33,168 bases of DNA from Paracoccaceae bacterium (GCA_013003075.1 JABDLJ010000037.1:1-33168); one strand, 5' to 3'. Shown: positions 16,117 to 26,862, counted from the stretch's first letter. Numbers and translations are program-made. The notes: a model not told the origin generated them from the letters alone.

Positions 16117-16740
16117 ATGTTTGAATTCCCCGCGGACCCAGCCCCCGAAACTCCCCAGGACACCAACCCGGGCTTTCGCAACTTCCTGACTTGCGCCTCC
16201 GGCGCCGTATCGTCGGACTTTGTCGTACTCACCGCGTTTGCGCTGATGATCGCCGGAACCGTGGCCTTTGGCGTTGGCGAGGGTTCGAGCGAGGCCTCGG
16301 TACGTGTCGGGACCAATGTCGAGGCCGCCGAGACCATGCTTGGCGGCGGAGGCTACAACAACGCAGGCTATTACGAGGCCGCGACTTCGGGCTCCAGCCA
16401 GGGCGATGTCGGCGGCGGAAGCGGCGGTTCTTCCTCAGGCGGTTCGGGCGACGGCGATGTGATCATCAACGTGGGCGGCGATGGCGGCGGCGATGGCGGC
16501 GAAAGCGACAGCGGCGGCGGCGAAACGACCGATACCGGCGGCGATACCGGCACCGACAGCGGCACCGACGGCGGCACCGATACCGGCTCAGGTGGCAGCG
16601 ACACGGCCGGTGGCGGCGGCTCTGGCGGCTCGGGCGGCGGCTCCACCGATCCCGGCGGATGCGGCACCGAGCCCGATCCCGATGCGTCCCCGCCGGCCGA
16701 TCCTGATCCCGGCGATCCCGGTGATCCGGCCTGCCTCTGA
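16117..16740 (+). CDS. Flp pilin-like protein with Gly/Asp/Thr-rich tail
   Basis: A 207-residue protein. Residues 1-33 are polar; then SGAVSSDFVVLTAFALMIAG (28-47) closely resembles the GAVTVDWVVLTA membrane/assembly helix of alphaproteobacterial Flp-type pilins. From about residue 75 the chain is almost wholly Gly, Ser, Asp and Thr, including five 4-residue repeats (T/G-D-x-G) encoded by a 12-bp tandem repeat, and it ends with Asp-Pro repeats and Cys182 and Cys206. ATG 16117 is chosen; GTG 16108 is an in-frame alternative. No tad/cpa genes are nearby. It is probably membrane-anchored or exported; a pilus role is inferred from the helix alone. It converges on the cytochrome b561 gene with 15 bases between stops. 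Confidence 0.65.
   Translation: MFEFPADPAPETPQDTNPGFRNFLTCASGAVSSDFVVLTAFALMIAGTVAFGVGEGSSEASVRVGTNVEAAETMLGGGGYNNAGYYEAATSGSSQGDVGGGSGGSSSGGSGDGDVIINVGGDGGGDGGESDSGGGETTDTGGDTGTDSGTDGGTDTGSGGSDTAGGGGSGGSGGGSTDPGGCGTEPDPDASPPADPDPGDPGDPACL
16528..16587 (+). repeat. 12-bp tandem repeat, five units
   Basis: Five adjacent 12-base units inside the pilin-like gene vary around ACCGACNGCGGC (for example ACCGACAGCGGC, ACCGACGGCGGC, ACCGATACCGGC). The unit is a multiple of three, so copy-number change keeps the frame and alters only the length of the Gly/Asp/Thr tail. Confidence 0.8.
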
Positions 16741-16755
16741 CCCTGCGCCGGCGCT

Positions 16756-17298
16756 TCAGGCGACGCGCGCCTCGGCCGAGCCCAACAGCATCCGCCGCAA
16801 CGTCCCATCGCGCCGCTTGATCGCCGCAGCTATGTGGATCAGAACCAGCGCCGCCAGCAACTTGGTCAGAATGCTGTGGACGAGAAATGCGCCATCCTCC
16901 CACGCCTCGGACACCGGCACGACCGATGGCACCTTCCAGCGCTCAAAGAGCAGAACATCCAGCCCCGATGCCGCGCTGCCGATATAGCCGAAGATCGGGA
17001 TCAGCACCAAAAGCACGTAAAACGACCGGTGCGCGATGCGCGCCGCACTGTCCTGCCAGGCCGCCTCGGCCGGCATCGGCGCGGGCGGCGCCGAGATGCG
17101 ATGCCAGATCAGCCGTAGAATGATCAGCGCAAAAAGCATCATGCCGATCGACTTGTGCACCCCGAACAGCCAAAGGTTCGAAAACCCCACCTCCATCCGC
17201 ACGATATAGGCGCCGAGCCCCAGCATGGCGATCACGCCGAGGGCCATCAGCCAGTGGATCAGCCGGGACACCCAGCCATATCGGGTTTCGGTATTCAT
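16756..17298 (-). CDS. Cytochrome b561 family protein
   Basis: Four-helix di-haem b membrane protein of 180 residues. Candidate axial ligands, one per helix pair, are His15 (RLIHWLMA), His48 (GVHKSIGM), His141 (LVHSIL) and His155 (LVLIHIAA). It probably passes electrons between quinol and an unknown partner. ATG 17298 has GAGG 8 bases upstream; a GTG at 17316 overlapping the yceI stop is possible but poorer. It lies directly after yceI on the same strand; the b561-YceI pairing is common in proteobacteria and suggests a shared, ill-defined role in isoprenoid/quinone redox chemistry. Confidence 0.9.
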   Translation of the reverse strand: MNTETRYGWVSRLIHWLMALGVIAMLGLGAYIVRMEVGFSNLWLFGVHKSIGMMLFALIILRLIWHRISAPPAPMPAEAAWQDSAARIAHRSFYVLLVLIPIFGYIGSAASGLDVLLFERWKVPSVVPVSEAWEDGAFLVHSILTKLLAALVLIHIAAAIKRRDGTLRRMLLGSAEARVA

Positions 17299-17312
17299 CG
17301 CGCCGCGCCTCG

Positions 17313-17885
17313 TCACTTCGCCTGGTTGACCTGCACCCTAATATCGAGCGTCACGGTGTCGCCGACAAGATCGGCCCAGCCGGTCGCGCCGAAATCGCTG
17401 CGCGCGACATTGCCCGACAGCACCACCGACAGCACCGCCCGGTCGCCCAGCTCGGTGCCCTTGGGCCGGAACACATCCGCCCGCAAATCGATCGGCCGGG
17501 TCACGCCGCGGATCGTGATATCGCCGCTGACGATCGCGCCGCCGTCCTGGGCCGCCACCGACCGGCTGACGAAGGTGATGTCTGGATGCGTGTCAGCGGC
17601 CAGCACCTTGGGGCCGCGCATCGCCTGCGTGGCGAAGGGAAAGTTGGCCTGCGCCTGGCCCACGTCCAGAACCACCGACACGGTGCTGTTCGAAGCGCGC
17701 TCGAAATCCAGAACGATATCGGCCTCGCGAACCGGAAACGTGCCCCTGATCCTGTCTGGGCCAAACGGGACGGCAAAGCCGACCTTGGACTTCTCGGCAT
17801 CCAGGAGATAGCGCTCGGGGCCGGCAAGCGCTGCCACGGCGCTCAGGCACAGCGCCACCAACGCGGGAAAAATGAGTTTATTCAT
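17313..17885 (-). CDS. YceI-family periplasmic lipid-binding protein
   Basis: 190 residues with a cleavable signal peptide (MNKLIFPALVALCLSAVAALA, then GPERY) and a YceI lipocalin-like barrel. Family marks are YLLDAEKSKVGFAV at the start, FPFATQAMRGPKVLAADTHPDITFVS in the middle, and GDITIRGVTRPIDL near residue 120. Relatives bind polyisoprenoids or quinone-like ligands in the periplasm. It is cotranscribed with the cytochrome b561 gene 14 bases downstream and divergent from the PLP-enzyme gene. Confidence 0.93.
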   Translation of the reverse strand: MNKLIFPALVALCLSAVAALAGPERYLLDAEKSKVGFAVPFGPDRIRGTFPVREADIVLDFERASNSTVSVVLDVGQAQANFPFATQAMRGPKVLAADTHPDITFVSRSVAAQDGGAIVSGDITIRGVTRPIDLRADVFRPKGTELGDRAVLSVVLSGNVARSDFGATGWADLVGDTVTLDIRVQVNQAK

Positions 17886-17955
17886 ATCGCCACCTTAGCG
17901 CACGCCGGTGGCCGATCACATCATGTTTCCGTGACGCGGCGGCGACGGCGTGCTG

Positions 17956-17973
17956 GCCCGCCGTCGGGCGGGC
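17956..17973. other. GC hairpin with adjacent A6 tract
   Basis: GCCCGCC (17956-17962) pairs with GGCGGGC (17967-17973) across loop GTCG and is followed on the plus strand by AAAAAA. It lies in the 216-base divergent gap between yceI and the PLP-enzyme gene. The polarity is wrong for a terminator on either strand, so its role is unknown. Confidence 0.35.
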
Positions 17974-17991
17974 AAAAAACGGTCCAAAAGT

Positions 17992-18005
17992 CCGACAGGT
18001 GTCGG
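17992..18005. promoter_or_regulatory. Operator-like dyad CCGACA-GG-TGTCGG
   Basis: A perfect 6-bp inverted repeat with a 2-base centre, 97 bases before the PLP-enzyme start and 107 bases before yceI. It could be a regulator binding site for either gene; a repeat this short can also arise by chance in GC-rich DNA. Confidence 0.3.
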
Positions 18006-18101
18006 CCGAAAGGTAGCCATGGTGCAGACACCGCGTCTTGCGGCGTTTACATTTGCCCGGCCTTGCGGTTCCTTGGGCGAAATCTCAAGGATCCTGCCCC
18101 G

Positions 18102-19049
18102 ATGACGATACCTCACGCGGTGACCCGCGACGCCATCAATGCCGCCTATCCGATCATTGCGCCGCATATTCGGCGCACGCCGGTTCTGACGGTTTCCGCT
18201 GCCAATCTCGGGCTTGACCCGAACCTGAGCCCCATCGCACTAAAGCTTGAATTTCTTCAATATTCCGGGAGCTTCAAGGCGCGCGGCGCGACCTACAACC
18301 TGATGACCGCGCCGGTGCCCGAGGCCGGCGTCGTCGCCGCCTCTGGCGGCAATCACGGGGCTGCGCTTGCCTGGGCCGCGCGCCGCATGAACGCAAAATG
18401 CAAGATTTTCGTGTTCTCGTTCACGCCGAAAGCCAAGATCGACCGGATCAAGAGCTTCGGCGCCGAGGTCGAGCCGGTCGACGGCGGCTTTGATGAGCTG
18501 ATGTCCGCCACCCACGCCTATGCCGAAAAGACCGGCGCGCGGCTGGTGCATGCCTATGACGAGGTCGGAACGCTGACCGGCCAGGGCACCTGCGCGCTGG
18601 AGTTCATGGAAGACTGCGCGCTCGACACGCTTCTGGTCGCCGTTGGCGGGGGTGGTCTGATCGGCGGCATCGCAGCTTACGTCGCGGGTCACGCGAAGGT
18701 GGTCGCGGTAGAGCCCGAGGCCGCGCCAACGCTTCACATGGCACTTGAAGCCGGCCGGCCCATCGCCGCGCCCGCCGGCGGGATCGCGGCCGACAGCCTT
18801 GGCCCGGCGCAGGTAGGAAACCTGATGTTTCCGATCGCGCAAAGCTCTGTAAACGCGTCACTTCTTGTCCCCGACAGCGCGATCGCAGAGGCCCGGCAGA
18901 CGCTGTGGGACCAGGCGCGCATCGTCACCGAACCGGGCGGCGCGACCGCCCTCGCCGCGCTCTTGTCCGGCGCCTACGCGCCCGCGCCCGGCGAACGTGT
19001 CGGCGTCGTCCTGTGCGGCGCAAATACCGATGCTGTCTCGTTCGGATAA
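18102..19049 (+). CDS. PLP-dependent threonine/serine dehydratase-like enzyme
   Basis: A fold-type II pyridoxal phosphate enzyme of 315 residues. The Schiff-base lysine is Lys59 in YSGSFKARGA; the SGGNHGAALAWAAR helix and the glycine loop VGGGGLIGG, which holds the cofactor phosphate, follow. There is no C-terminal ACT domain, so this resembles catabolic threonine/serine dehydratases or serine racemase rather than biosynthetic IlvA. ATG 18102 fits the family start (MTIPHAVTRDAINAAYPIIAPHIRRTP); the frame is open upstream to 17586 but that part lies over yceI and is rejected. AAGGA lies 10 bases upstream. Substrate is unproven. Confidence 0.85.
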   Translation: MTIPHAVTRDAINAAYPIIAPHIRRTPVLTVSAANLGLDPNLSPIALKLEFLQYSGSFKARGATYNLMTAPVPEAGVVAASGGNHGAALAWAARRMNAKCKIFVFSFTPKAKIDRIKSFGAEVEPVDGGFDELMSATHAYAEKTGARLVHAYDEVGTLTGQGTCALEFMEDCALDTLLVAVGGGGLIGGIAAYVAGHAKVVAVEPEAAPTLHMALEAGRPIAAPAGGIAADSLGPAQVGNLMFPIAQSSVNASLLVPDSAIAEARQTLWDQARIVTEPGGATALAALLSGAYAPAPGERVGVVLCGANTDAVSFG

Positions 19050-19131
19050 GCGCCGATTGGGGTATGACATCCCGCGCGATCCGCCCTAGACTTCGCCGCG
19101 TACCAGGACCCCGGCAAAAGGCCCCCTGCCC

Positions 19132-19914
19132 ATGAAAATCGCCACCTTCAACATCAATGGCATCAAGGCCCGTATCGGCGCGCTCACCGATTGGCTGAAC
19201 GAGGCGGACGCCGATATCGTGCTCTTGCAAGAAATCAAGTCGGTCGACGAGACCTTTCCCCGCGAGCATTTCGAGGATCTTGGCTATACCGTTGAAACCC
19301 ATGGGCAAAAGTCGTTCAACGGCGTTGCGATTCTGTCCAAGCTACCGCTTGAGGACGTGACCCGAGGCCTGCCGGGGGATGACGAGGACGAGCAGGCGCG
19401 CTGGATCGAGGCCACCGTCATGGGCAAGGCCGCCGCGGTGCGGATCTGCGGGCTTTATCTGCCCAACGGCAACCCCGCACCGGGGCCGAAATTCGACTAC
19501 AAGCTTGGATGGATGCGCCGCCTGAAGGCGCGCGCCGCAGAGCTTCTGGCACTTGAAGAACCGGCGTTGATGGCGGGCGATTACAACATCATTCCGCAGG
19601 ACGAAGACGCCGCCCGCCCCGAGGCCTGGGTCGATGATGCCCTGGCCCGCCCCGATGCCCGCGCGGCCTTTCGCGAGGTGCTGAACCTGGGTTTCACCGA
19701 GGCGTTCCGCGCCCGCAGGCTCGGACCCGAACACTACAGCTTCTGGGACTATCAGGCCGGGGCATGGAACCGCAATGACGGCATCCGCATCGACCACTTC
19801 CTTTTATCCCCGCAATGCGCTGATTTGCTTGAAGATTGTCAGATCGACGCAAAGGTCCGCGGGCGCGAGAAACCCTCGGATCATGTTCCTGTCTGGGTCT
19901 CGCTCAGCGCGTAG
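19132..19914 (+). CDS. xth: Exodeoxyribonuclease III
   Basis: AP endonuclease/3'-5' exonuclease of base excision repair. 260 residues of the EEP fold: metal-binding Glu34 in LLQEIK, Asp150 and Asn152 in AGDYNIIP, RIDHFLLS, and the final catalytic pair Asp250-His251 in KPSDHVPVW. The length matches the ExoA/XthA type. AAAAGG lies a few bases before ATG 19132. It is 82 bases after the PLP enzyme on the same strand. Confidence 0.94.
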   Translation: MKIATFNINGIKARIGALTDWLNEADADIVLLQEIKSVDETFPREHFEDLGYTVETHGQKSFNGVAILSKLPLEDVTRGLPGDDEDEQARWIEATVMGKAAAVRICGLYLPNGNPAPGPKFDYKLGWMRRLKARAAELLALEEPALMAGDYNIIPQDEDAARPEAWVDDALARPDARAAFREVLNLGFTEAFRARRLGPEHYSFWDYQAGAWNRNDGIRIDHFLLSPQCADLLEDCQIDAKVRGREKPSDHVPVWVSLSA

Positions 19915-19999
19915 ATTTTCGCGCCTGTCTCTGCTAACCTTGGTCTGATATGTAACGCGCGGGCTGCCATTTTCCGCGCAAATGCCTTGGGGGGCGTCC

Positions 20000-20308
20000 A
20001 TGAAATCACTGGCTGCCGGGCTTTTGCTCGGGCTCTGTCTTGTCGGCACTGCCGATGCCGCCTGCCGCATCAAAGGCGCGCGGTGTCTTGAAGCGCGCAA
20101 GATCGAGCCGAACCCGCTGCACAAGGTCGGCGCGATCCTGCCGCGGGGCGAGTACCAGGTGCTTTTGAACACCGCGCTTCTGGGCCTGCCGCCGTCCGAC
20201 GGCTCTTTTTGGTATTACAAGGTCGAGCGCCGCATTCTGCGCGTCGATCCAAACACCATGGTCGTGCTGGGCGACGCCACACGCGAGGCCAACAAGCGCC
20301 GCTGGTAG
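20000..20308 (+). CDS. Small secreted hypothetical protein
   Basis: 102 residues with a clear signal peptide (1-20, ending GTADA). The mature part has an early Cys pair (22, 29) and an RGEYQVLLNTALLGLPPSDGSF segment, then YYKVERRILRVDPNTMVVLG. That last motif resembles YYKDGTVVYRADRETRRVIE in the next gene, suggesting a common small beta fold of the RcnB/YcfR-like kind. ATG 20000 follows a GGGGGG ribosome-binding run; ATG 19982 would disrupt the signal peptide. The function is unknown. Confidence 0.7.
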   Translation: MKSLAAGLLLGLCLVGTADAACRIKGARCLEARKIEPNPLHKVGAILPRGEYQVLLNTALLGLPPSDGSFWYYKVERRILRVDPNTMVVLGDATREANKRRW

Positions 20309-20399
20309 GCGCCTTCCCGCCGCATGCCCAAGAATCGCCCCTTTGCTATCGCATAACCGCTCCGAAATGCGGCACATGCCCTGCAAAGGAGACCTACTT

Positions 20400-20747
20400 A
20401 TGCGAATTCTTACCCTGACCCTCGCCGGTCTTTTCGCACTTGGCCTGAACGCCGGCGCAGCCGATGCCGGCCCCAAGGGCTGCCCGCCGGGCCTTGCCAA
20501 GAAAAGCCCCGCCTGCGTGCCGCCCGGACAGGCGAAAAAGGGCGTCACCGCAGAGCAATGGCTGGCCCGTGGCGACTATGTCGGCGACAAGTACGAGCGT
20601 GTCTATGACCGCAGCAAGTACCGCCTGCCGCGCCTGCGCGAAGGCGAGGTCTATTACAAGGACGGAACTGTCGTCTACCGGGCGGACCGCGAAACCCGCC
20701 GTGTGATCGAGATCATCCGTCTCGTCGATCTGATCAGCAACGGGTGA
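20400..20747 (+). CDS. Small secreted protein with CPPGLAKK-type repeats (RcnB-like)
   Basis: 115 residues. A signal peptide (1-23, ending GAADA) is followed by two copies of a Cys-Pro-Pro-Gly-x-Ala-Lys-Lys motif (Cys28 and Cys39), then a basic/aromatic region and the motif YYKDGTVVYRADRETRRVIEIIRLVD. The layout resembles the periplasmic RcnB family. AAAGGAGA (20386-20393) gives a strong start at 20400. Small proteins like this near uvrA are, as I recall, sometimes mislabelled excinuclease subunit A; nothing here supports that. It converges with the next gene, with 4 bases between stops. Confidence 0.75.
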   Translation: MRILTLTLAGLFALGLNAGAADAGPKGCPPGLAKKSPACVPPGQAKKGVTAEQWLARGDYVGDKYERVYDRSKYRLPRLREGEVYYKDGTVVYRADRETRRVIEIIRLVDLISNG

Positions 20748-20751
20748 CGCG

Positions 20752-21128
20752 TCAGCGCGCGGGCGGCGTGATGCCCACGTGCCGAGCGAACTTCCGGCAA
20801 TAGCTCATCCAGTCGCGGAATTCCTCGCTGAAGACGAACATCATGCCCTTGTCGTCCCAATGGGCGTTCTTTTGCAGGACCAGGGCGCGCACATGCCCGA
20901 CCGCGTCCGAATGACCCTCGATCTCTGCCTGCCGGACCGCGCCGATAAGCAGGCGGTTGCCATAGTCCTGAAGCGCCTGTCCCTTGCGCCCTTCGGCGCG
21001 GCTGGGATCCATGCGATTTGAGATCGTCACAAGGCTCGCGCAGTCGACAAGGCTCTCGCTGTAGGGTTGCTGGGCCGCCGCCGGCAACGACATGAGCACA
21101 AGCGCGCAAAATGCGACCCCTGCCCGTC

Positions 21129-21132
<4 letters not shown>
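20752..21132 (-). CDS. Secreted hypothetical protein coupled to uvrA
   Basis: 126 residues beginning at GTG 21132. A signal peptide (1-20, ending LPAAA) precedes a mature domain with two Cys (31, 112) that could form a disulfide, and the segments [15 protein letters not shown] and [21 protein letters not shown]. The GTG overlaps the uvrA stop (GTGA, 21129-21132), so translation is probably coupled to uvrA and the gene may share its SOS control. I do not recognise the family beyond a likely Rhodobacterales-restricted protein. Confidence 0.7.
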
Positions 21133-23987
<2,855 letters not shown>

Positions 23988-24053
23988 AATGCCCTCGTGC
24001 CCACTACCCCCCACAGATAGGCGATTGCGGTCGAGTCTCCAATGAAAAAATGA

Positions 24054-24068
24054 GAACGAAGCAAGAAC
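24054..24068 (-). promoter_or_regulatory. LexA (SOS) box of uvrA
   Basis: Plus strand GAAC-GAAGCAA-GAAC, i.e. GTTC-N7-GTTC in the uvrA direction, the direct-repeat LexA site known from Rhodobacter and other alphaproteobacteria. It lies 66 bases before the uvrA ATG, in the 99-base gap after the MFS gene, so uvrA has its own damage-inducible promoter. Both half-sites are exact. Confidence 0.82.
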
Positions 24069-24086
24069 GTCGGCGGAAATACCCGG

Positions 24087-25259
24087 CTAGCCATATGCGG
24101 CACGGCGCCGCGCCAAAGCCCATTGGCCGATGGCCCCGCCGCCCAGGATAAGCGCGATGGTCAGCATCATCGCACTATGCCCGCCCAAAGAGATCACCAT
24201 GAGGATCAGGGGCGTGCCCAGCGTGTTGCCGATATTGCCGGTCTGGGCCAGGGCGCCGTTGGCCTGCGCGCGGGTGTCGGCGGCATCGTTCAGCTCTGGC
24301 ACCGCGGCGAAGCCCGCGCCCTGCACCAGCCCCAGGGCCGCGGCGAGTGCCAGGCAGACGGCCGGATTTCCGGGCAGCGCGGCCAACAGAAGTGCCATCA
24401 GCGCCGCGGCCAGAAAGCCCAGCTGCATCAGGCGCACCGCGCTGATCCGGCGCAATAGCCAGACACCGAGCGCCAGCGACGAGACGATGCTGACCAGCGG
24501 CATGGTCCCGATGACGAAGGCGCGGATCTGCGGCGCGATGAAGGGCGGCAGAAGCGTCAGGATGCTGACATAGCTGAGCGTGTAGAAGAGCCAGCCTGTC
24601 GCCGGCGCCGAGATGAAGGGCGAGCGGTAGATCACACCGTGGCGGCGCAGGATGCCGCGCGGCGTCAGATCGCCTTCGGGCTCTTCTGCCTGCACCTTGG
24701 GCAGCGCGCGCGTCAGGACAAGGGCGAAAGCGGCCATGTAGGCGGCATGCGCGACAAAGAGGGCCGTCAGCCCGAAAGCCGAGACGAAGGGCAGCCCGCC
24801 CCAGACCAGAACGGTGAAGGCGACACCGAAGAAGGTGCCCCACAAGGTCAGCGTGAAGCCGCGCAGGTCATCGGGGCTGAGAAGCGCGATCAGTGTCGGG
24901 GCCGCCACGACGATCATCAGGTGCGACATCCCCTCGATCACCCGGCTGGCCAGAAAAAGCGGCAGCGGCGGCAGGCTTGCCTGGTAGAGCGAGATCAAGG
25001 CCCCGGCGGCAAGCGCCCAGATCAGCGCCCGGCGGTATCGGATGCGCGCCACCAGTAGCCCGGCGGTGACGCCAAGCAGGATGCCGACGAAGCCCACGAG
25101 CGAGACGGTGAAGCCCAGCGCCGCCCCGGCCTCTGGATAGACCGCGCCAAGCTGGTCGAAGATGACGCTGACCTTTGCGTATTGCGCGGCAGCCCCGAGC
25201 CCGGCGAGCCACAGCAGGAAGACGAGACGAAGGGCCGTGGCGCGATCGGTTGCAGGCAT
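24087..25259 (-). CDS. MFS transporter
   Basis: A 390-residue inner-membrane protein with about 12 hydrophobic helices and the major facilitator layout. A short cytosolic loop RIRYRRALIWA after helix 2 stands where motif A lies, and a longer central loop (ALPKVQAEEPEGDLTPRGILRRHG) splits it into two six-helix halves. The substrate cannot be read from the sequence. It lies between lpdA and uvrA on the same strand; the SOS box after its stop suggests it is not part of the uvrA transcript. Drug or metabolite efflux is possible but unsupported. Confidence 0.88.
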   Translation of the reverse strand: MPATDRATALRLVFLLWLAGLGAAAQYAKVSVIFDQLGAVYPEAGAALGFTVSLVGFVGILLGVTAGLLVARIRYRRALIWALAAGALISLYQASLPPLPLFLASRVIEGMSHLMIVVAAPTLIALLSPDDLRGFTLTLWGTFFGVAFTVLVWGGLPFVSAFGLTALFVAHAAYMAAFALVLTRALPKVQAEEPEGDLTPRGILRRHGVIYRSPFISAPATGWLFYTLSYVSILTLLPPFIAPQIRAFVIGTMPLVSIVSSLALGVWLLRRISAVRLMQLGFLAAALMALLLAALPGNPAVCLALAAALGLVQGAGFAAVPELNDAADTRAQANGALAQTGNIGNTLGTPLILMVISLGGHSAMMLTIALILGGGAIGQWALARRRAAYG

Positions 25260-25350
25260 TCGAGGGTTCTGGGCCGCTGGACAGGCGCGGTCAAGGCCCA
25301 GCGATCGGCTGGGCGGGGATGCGCACCGCCGGCGTGCCGGCGCCGGAAGC

Positions 25351-25376
25351 TTTCATGCCTCCGGCGGCGATATTTG
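25351..25376 (+). repeat. Dispersed intergenic element, copy 2
   Basis: TTTCATGCCTCCGGCGG followed by CGATATTTG; the first 17 bases are identical to copy 1 (minus strand 6741-6757), and both continue into a TATTT motif. It lies in the 165-base gap between the lpdA stop and the MFS start. A GGCGCCGGAAGC sequence precedes it. Probably a small repetitive extragenic element. Confidence 0.6.
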
Positions 25377-25424
25377 AAACACTTGGACGGACAGGCGCTG
25401 CGCCCCTGCCAGCCGGCGCGTCCC

Positions 25425-26819
25425 CTATATGTGGATCACCCGCCCATAGGCGTCGAGTACGCTTTCGTGCATCATTTCCGACAACGTGGGATGCGGGAAG
25501 ACGGTGTGCATCAGATCTTCCTCGGTGGTCTCCAGCTGACGGCCCACAACGTAGCCTTGGATCAACTCGGTGACCTCGGCACCGACCATATGTGCGCCCA
25601 GAAGCTCGCCCGTCTTGGCGTCGAAGACCGTTTTGACCATGCCCTCGGCCTCGCCGAGCGCGATGGCCTTGCCGTTGCCGATGAACGGGAAGCGGCCGAC
25701 CTTGACGTCATGGCCAAGCTCCTTGGCCCTGGCCTCGGTGAAGCCCACCGATGCGACCTGCGGCTGGCAATAGGTGCAGCCGGCGATGCTTTCGGGCTTG
25801 ACCGGATGCGGATGGCCGCCGGCGATCAGCTCGGCCACCATGACGCCTTCGTGGCTGGCCTTGTGGGCCAGCCAGGGCGCGCCGGCGATATCGCCGATGG
25901 CGTAAAGCCCCTCGACCCCGGTGCGGCAGTATTCGTCGGTCACGACATGGGTGCGGTCGATCTTGACGCCGAGCTTTTCCAGCCCCAGCCCCTCGACATT
26001 GCCAACGATGCCGACGGCGGAAATCACGGTATCGAAGTCGATCTTCTCGACCTTGCCAGCCGCTTCAATATGCGCGGTGACCTTGCCCTTGCCGCGGTCG
26101 AGCTGCTTGACCATGGCCTTTTCCATGATCTTCATGCCCTGCTTGGTGAAGCTTTTCTTGGCAAAGGCCGAAATCTCGGCGTCCTCCACCGGCAGGATGC
26201 GGTCCATCACCTCGACCATCGTCGTGTCGGCGCCGAGCGTGTTGTAGAAGCTGGCGAATTCGATGCCGATCGCGCCGGAGCCGATCACCAGGAGCTTCTT
26301 GGGCATGCGGGATGGCATCAGCGCGTGCTTGTAGGTCCAGACGAGATCGCCGTCGGCTTCCAGCCCCGGCAATTCGCGAGCGCGGGCGCCGGTGGCGAGG
26401 ATGATGTTCTTGGCGGTCAGCTCTTCGCTGCCCTTGTCCATCTTGACCGACACCTTGCCCTTGGCAGGCAGTGTCGCTTCGCCCATGAAGACCTCGACCT
26501 TGTTCTTCTTCATCAGATGGCCAACGCCGGAATTGAGCTGCTTGGCGACCGCGCGCGAGCGTTTGACCACCGCATCGAGATCATAGTCGACACCCGTTGC
26601 CGACAGGCCGAACTCTTTGGCCCGGTGCATCAGGTGAAAGACCTCAGACGAGCGCAGCATCGCCTTCGTCGGGATGCAGCCCCAGTTGAGGCAGATGCCG
26701 CCCATATGCTCACGCTCGACGATCGCGACCTTCAGGCCAAGCTGGGTGCCGCGGATCGCGGCCACGTAGCCTCCGGGCCCCGCGCCTATCACAATCAGGT
26801 CGAACTCCTTGGCGGCCAT
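25425..26819 (-). CDS. lpdA: Dihydrolipoyl dehydrogenase (E3)
   Basis: FAD/NAD flavoenzyme that reoxidises dihydrolipoamide in 2-oxo acid dehydrogenase complexes. 464 residues: FAD fingerprint VIGAGPGGYVAA, redox disulfide Cys43/Cys48 in GGICLNWGCIPTKAM, NAD fingerprint VIGSGAIGIEFASF, second FAD motif GLYAIGDIAGAPWLAHKA, and the catalytic His-Glu in FPHPTLSEMMHESV. No pdh or suc genes lie in the window, so it is a stand-alone E3 copy here. Upstream is a long operator-like palindrome (26867-26894). A GGAG-containing site precedes the ATG. Confidence 0.97.
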   Translation of the reverse strand: MAAKEFDLIVIGAGPGGYVAAIRGTQLGLKVAIVEREHMGGICLNWGCIPTKAMLRSSEVFHLMHRAKEFGLSATGVDYDLDAVVKRSRAVAKQLNSGVGHLMKKNKVEVFMGEATLPAKGKVSVKMDKGSEELTAKNIILATGARARELPGLEADGDLVWTYKHALMPSRMPKKLLVIGSGAIGIEFASFYNTLGADTTMVEVMDRILPVEDAEISAFAKKSFTKQGMKIMEKAMVKQLDRGKGKVTAHIEAAGKVEKIDFDTVISAVGIVGNVEGLGLEKLGVKIDRTHVVTDEYCRTGVEGLYAIGDIAGAPWLAHKASHEGVMVAELIAGGHPHPVKPESIAGCTYCQPQVASVGFTEARAKELGHDVKVGRFPFIGNGKAIALGEAEGMVKTVFDAKTGELLGAHMVGAEVTELIQGYVVGRQLETTEEDLMHTVFPHPTLSEMMHESVLDAYGRVIHI

Positions 26820-26845
26820 GGCTGTCTCCTCTGTGTCGTTCGGTC

Positions 26846-26862
26846 ATGCCCCTGCAGGGCAT
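26846..26862 (-). other. Small hairpin in lpdA leader
   Basis: ATGCCC (26846-26851) pairs with GGGCAT (26857-26862) around a 5-base loop, between the palindrome and the lpdA start codon. It would lie in the 5' untranslated region. Role unknown. Confidence 0.3.

Noticed and set aside
16528..16587. Possible CRISPR-like direct repeats
   Set aside because: The units are 12 bases, contiguous without spacers and in frame inside a coding sequence; they encode a low-complexity tail.
17956..17979. Rho-independent terminator for yceI or upstream genes
   Set aside because: The hairpin is followed by A, not T, on the plus strand, and on the minus strand the T-run precedes the stem; it also lies between divergent starts.
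17586..18101. N-terminal extension of the PLP enzyme by 172 codons
   Set aside because: It lies antisense to yceI and across the divergent promoter region; the enzyme family starts at MTIPHAVTRDAI.
20400..20747. Annotation as an excinuclease subunit
   Set aside because: The protein is a 115-residue exported protein without ATPase motifs; only proximity to uvrA would suggest such a name.
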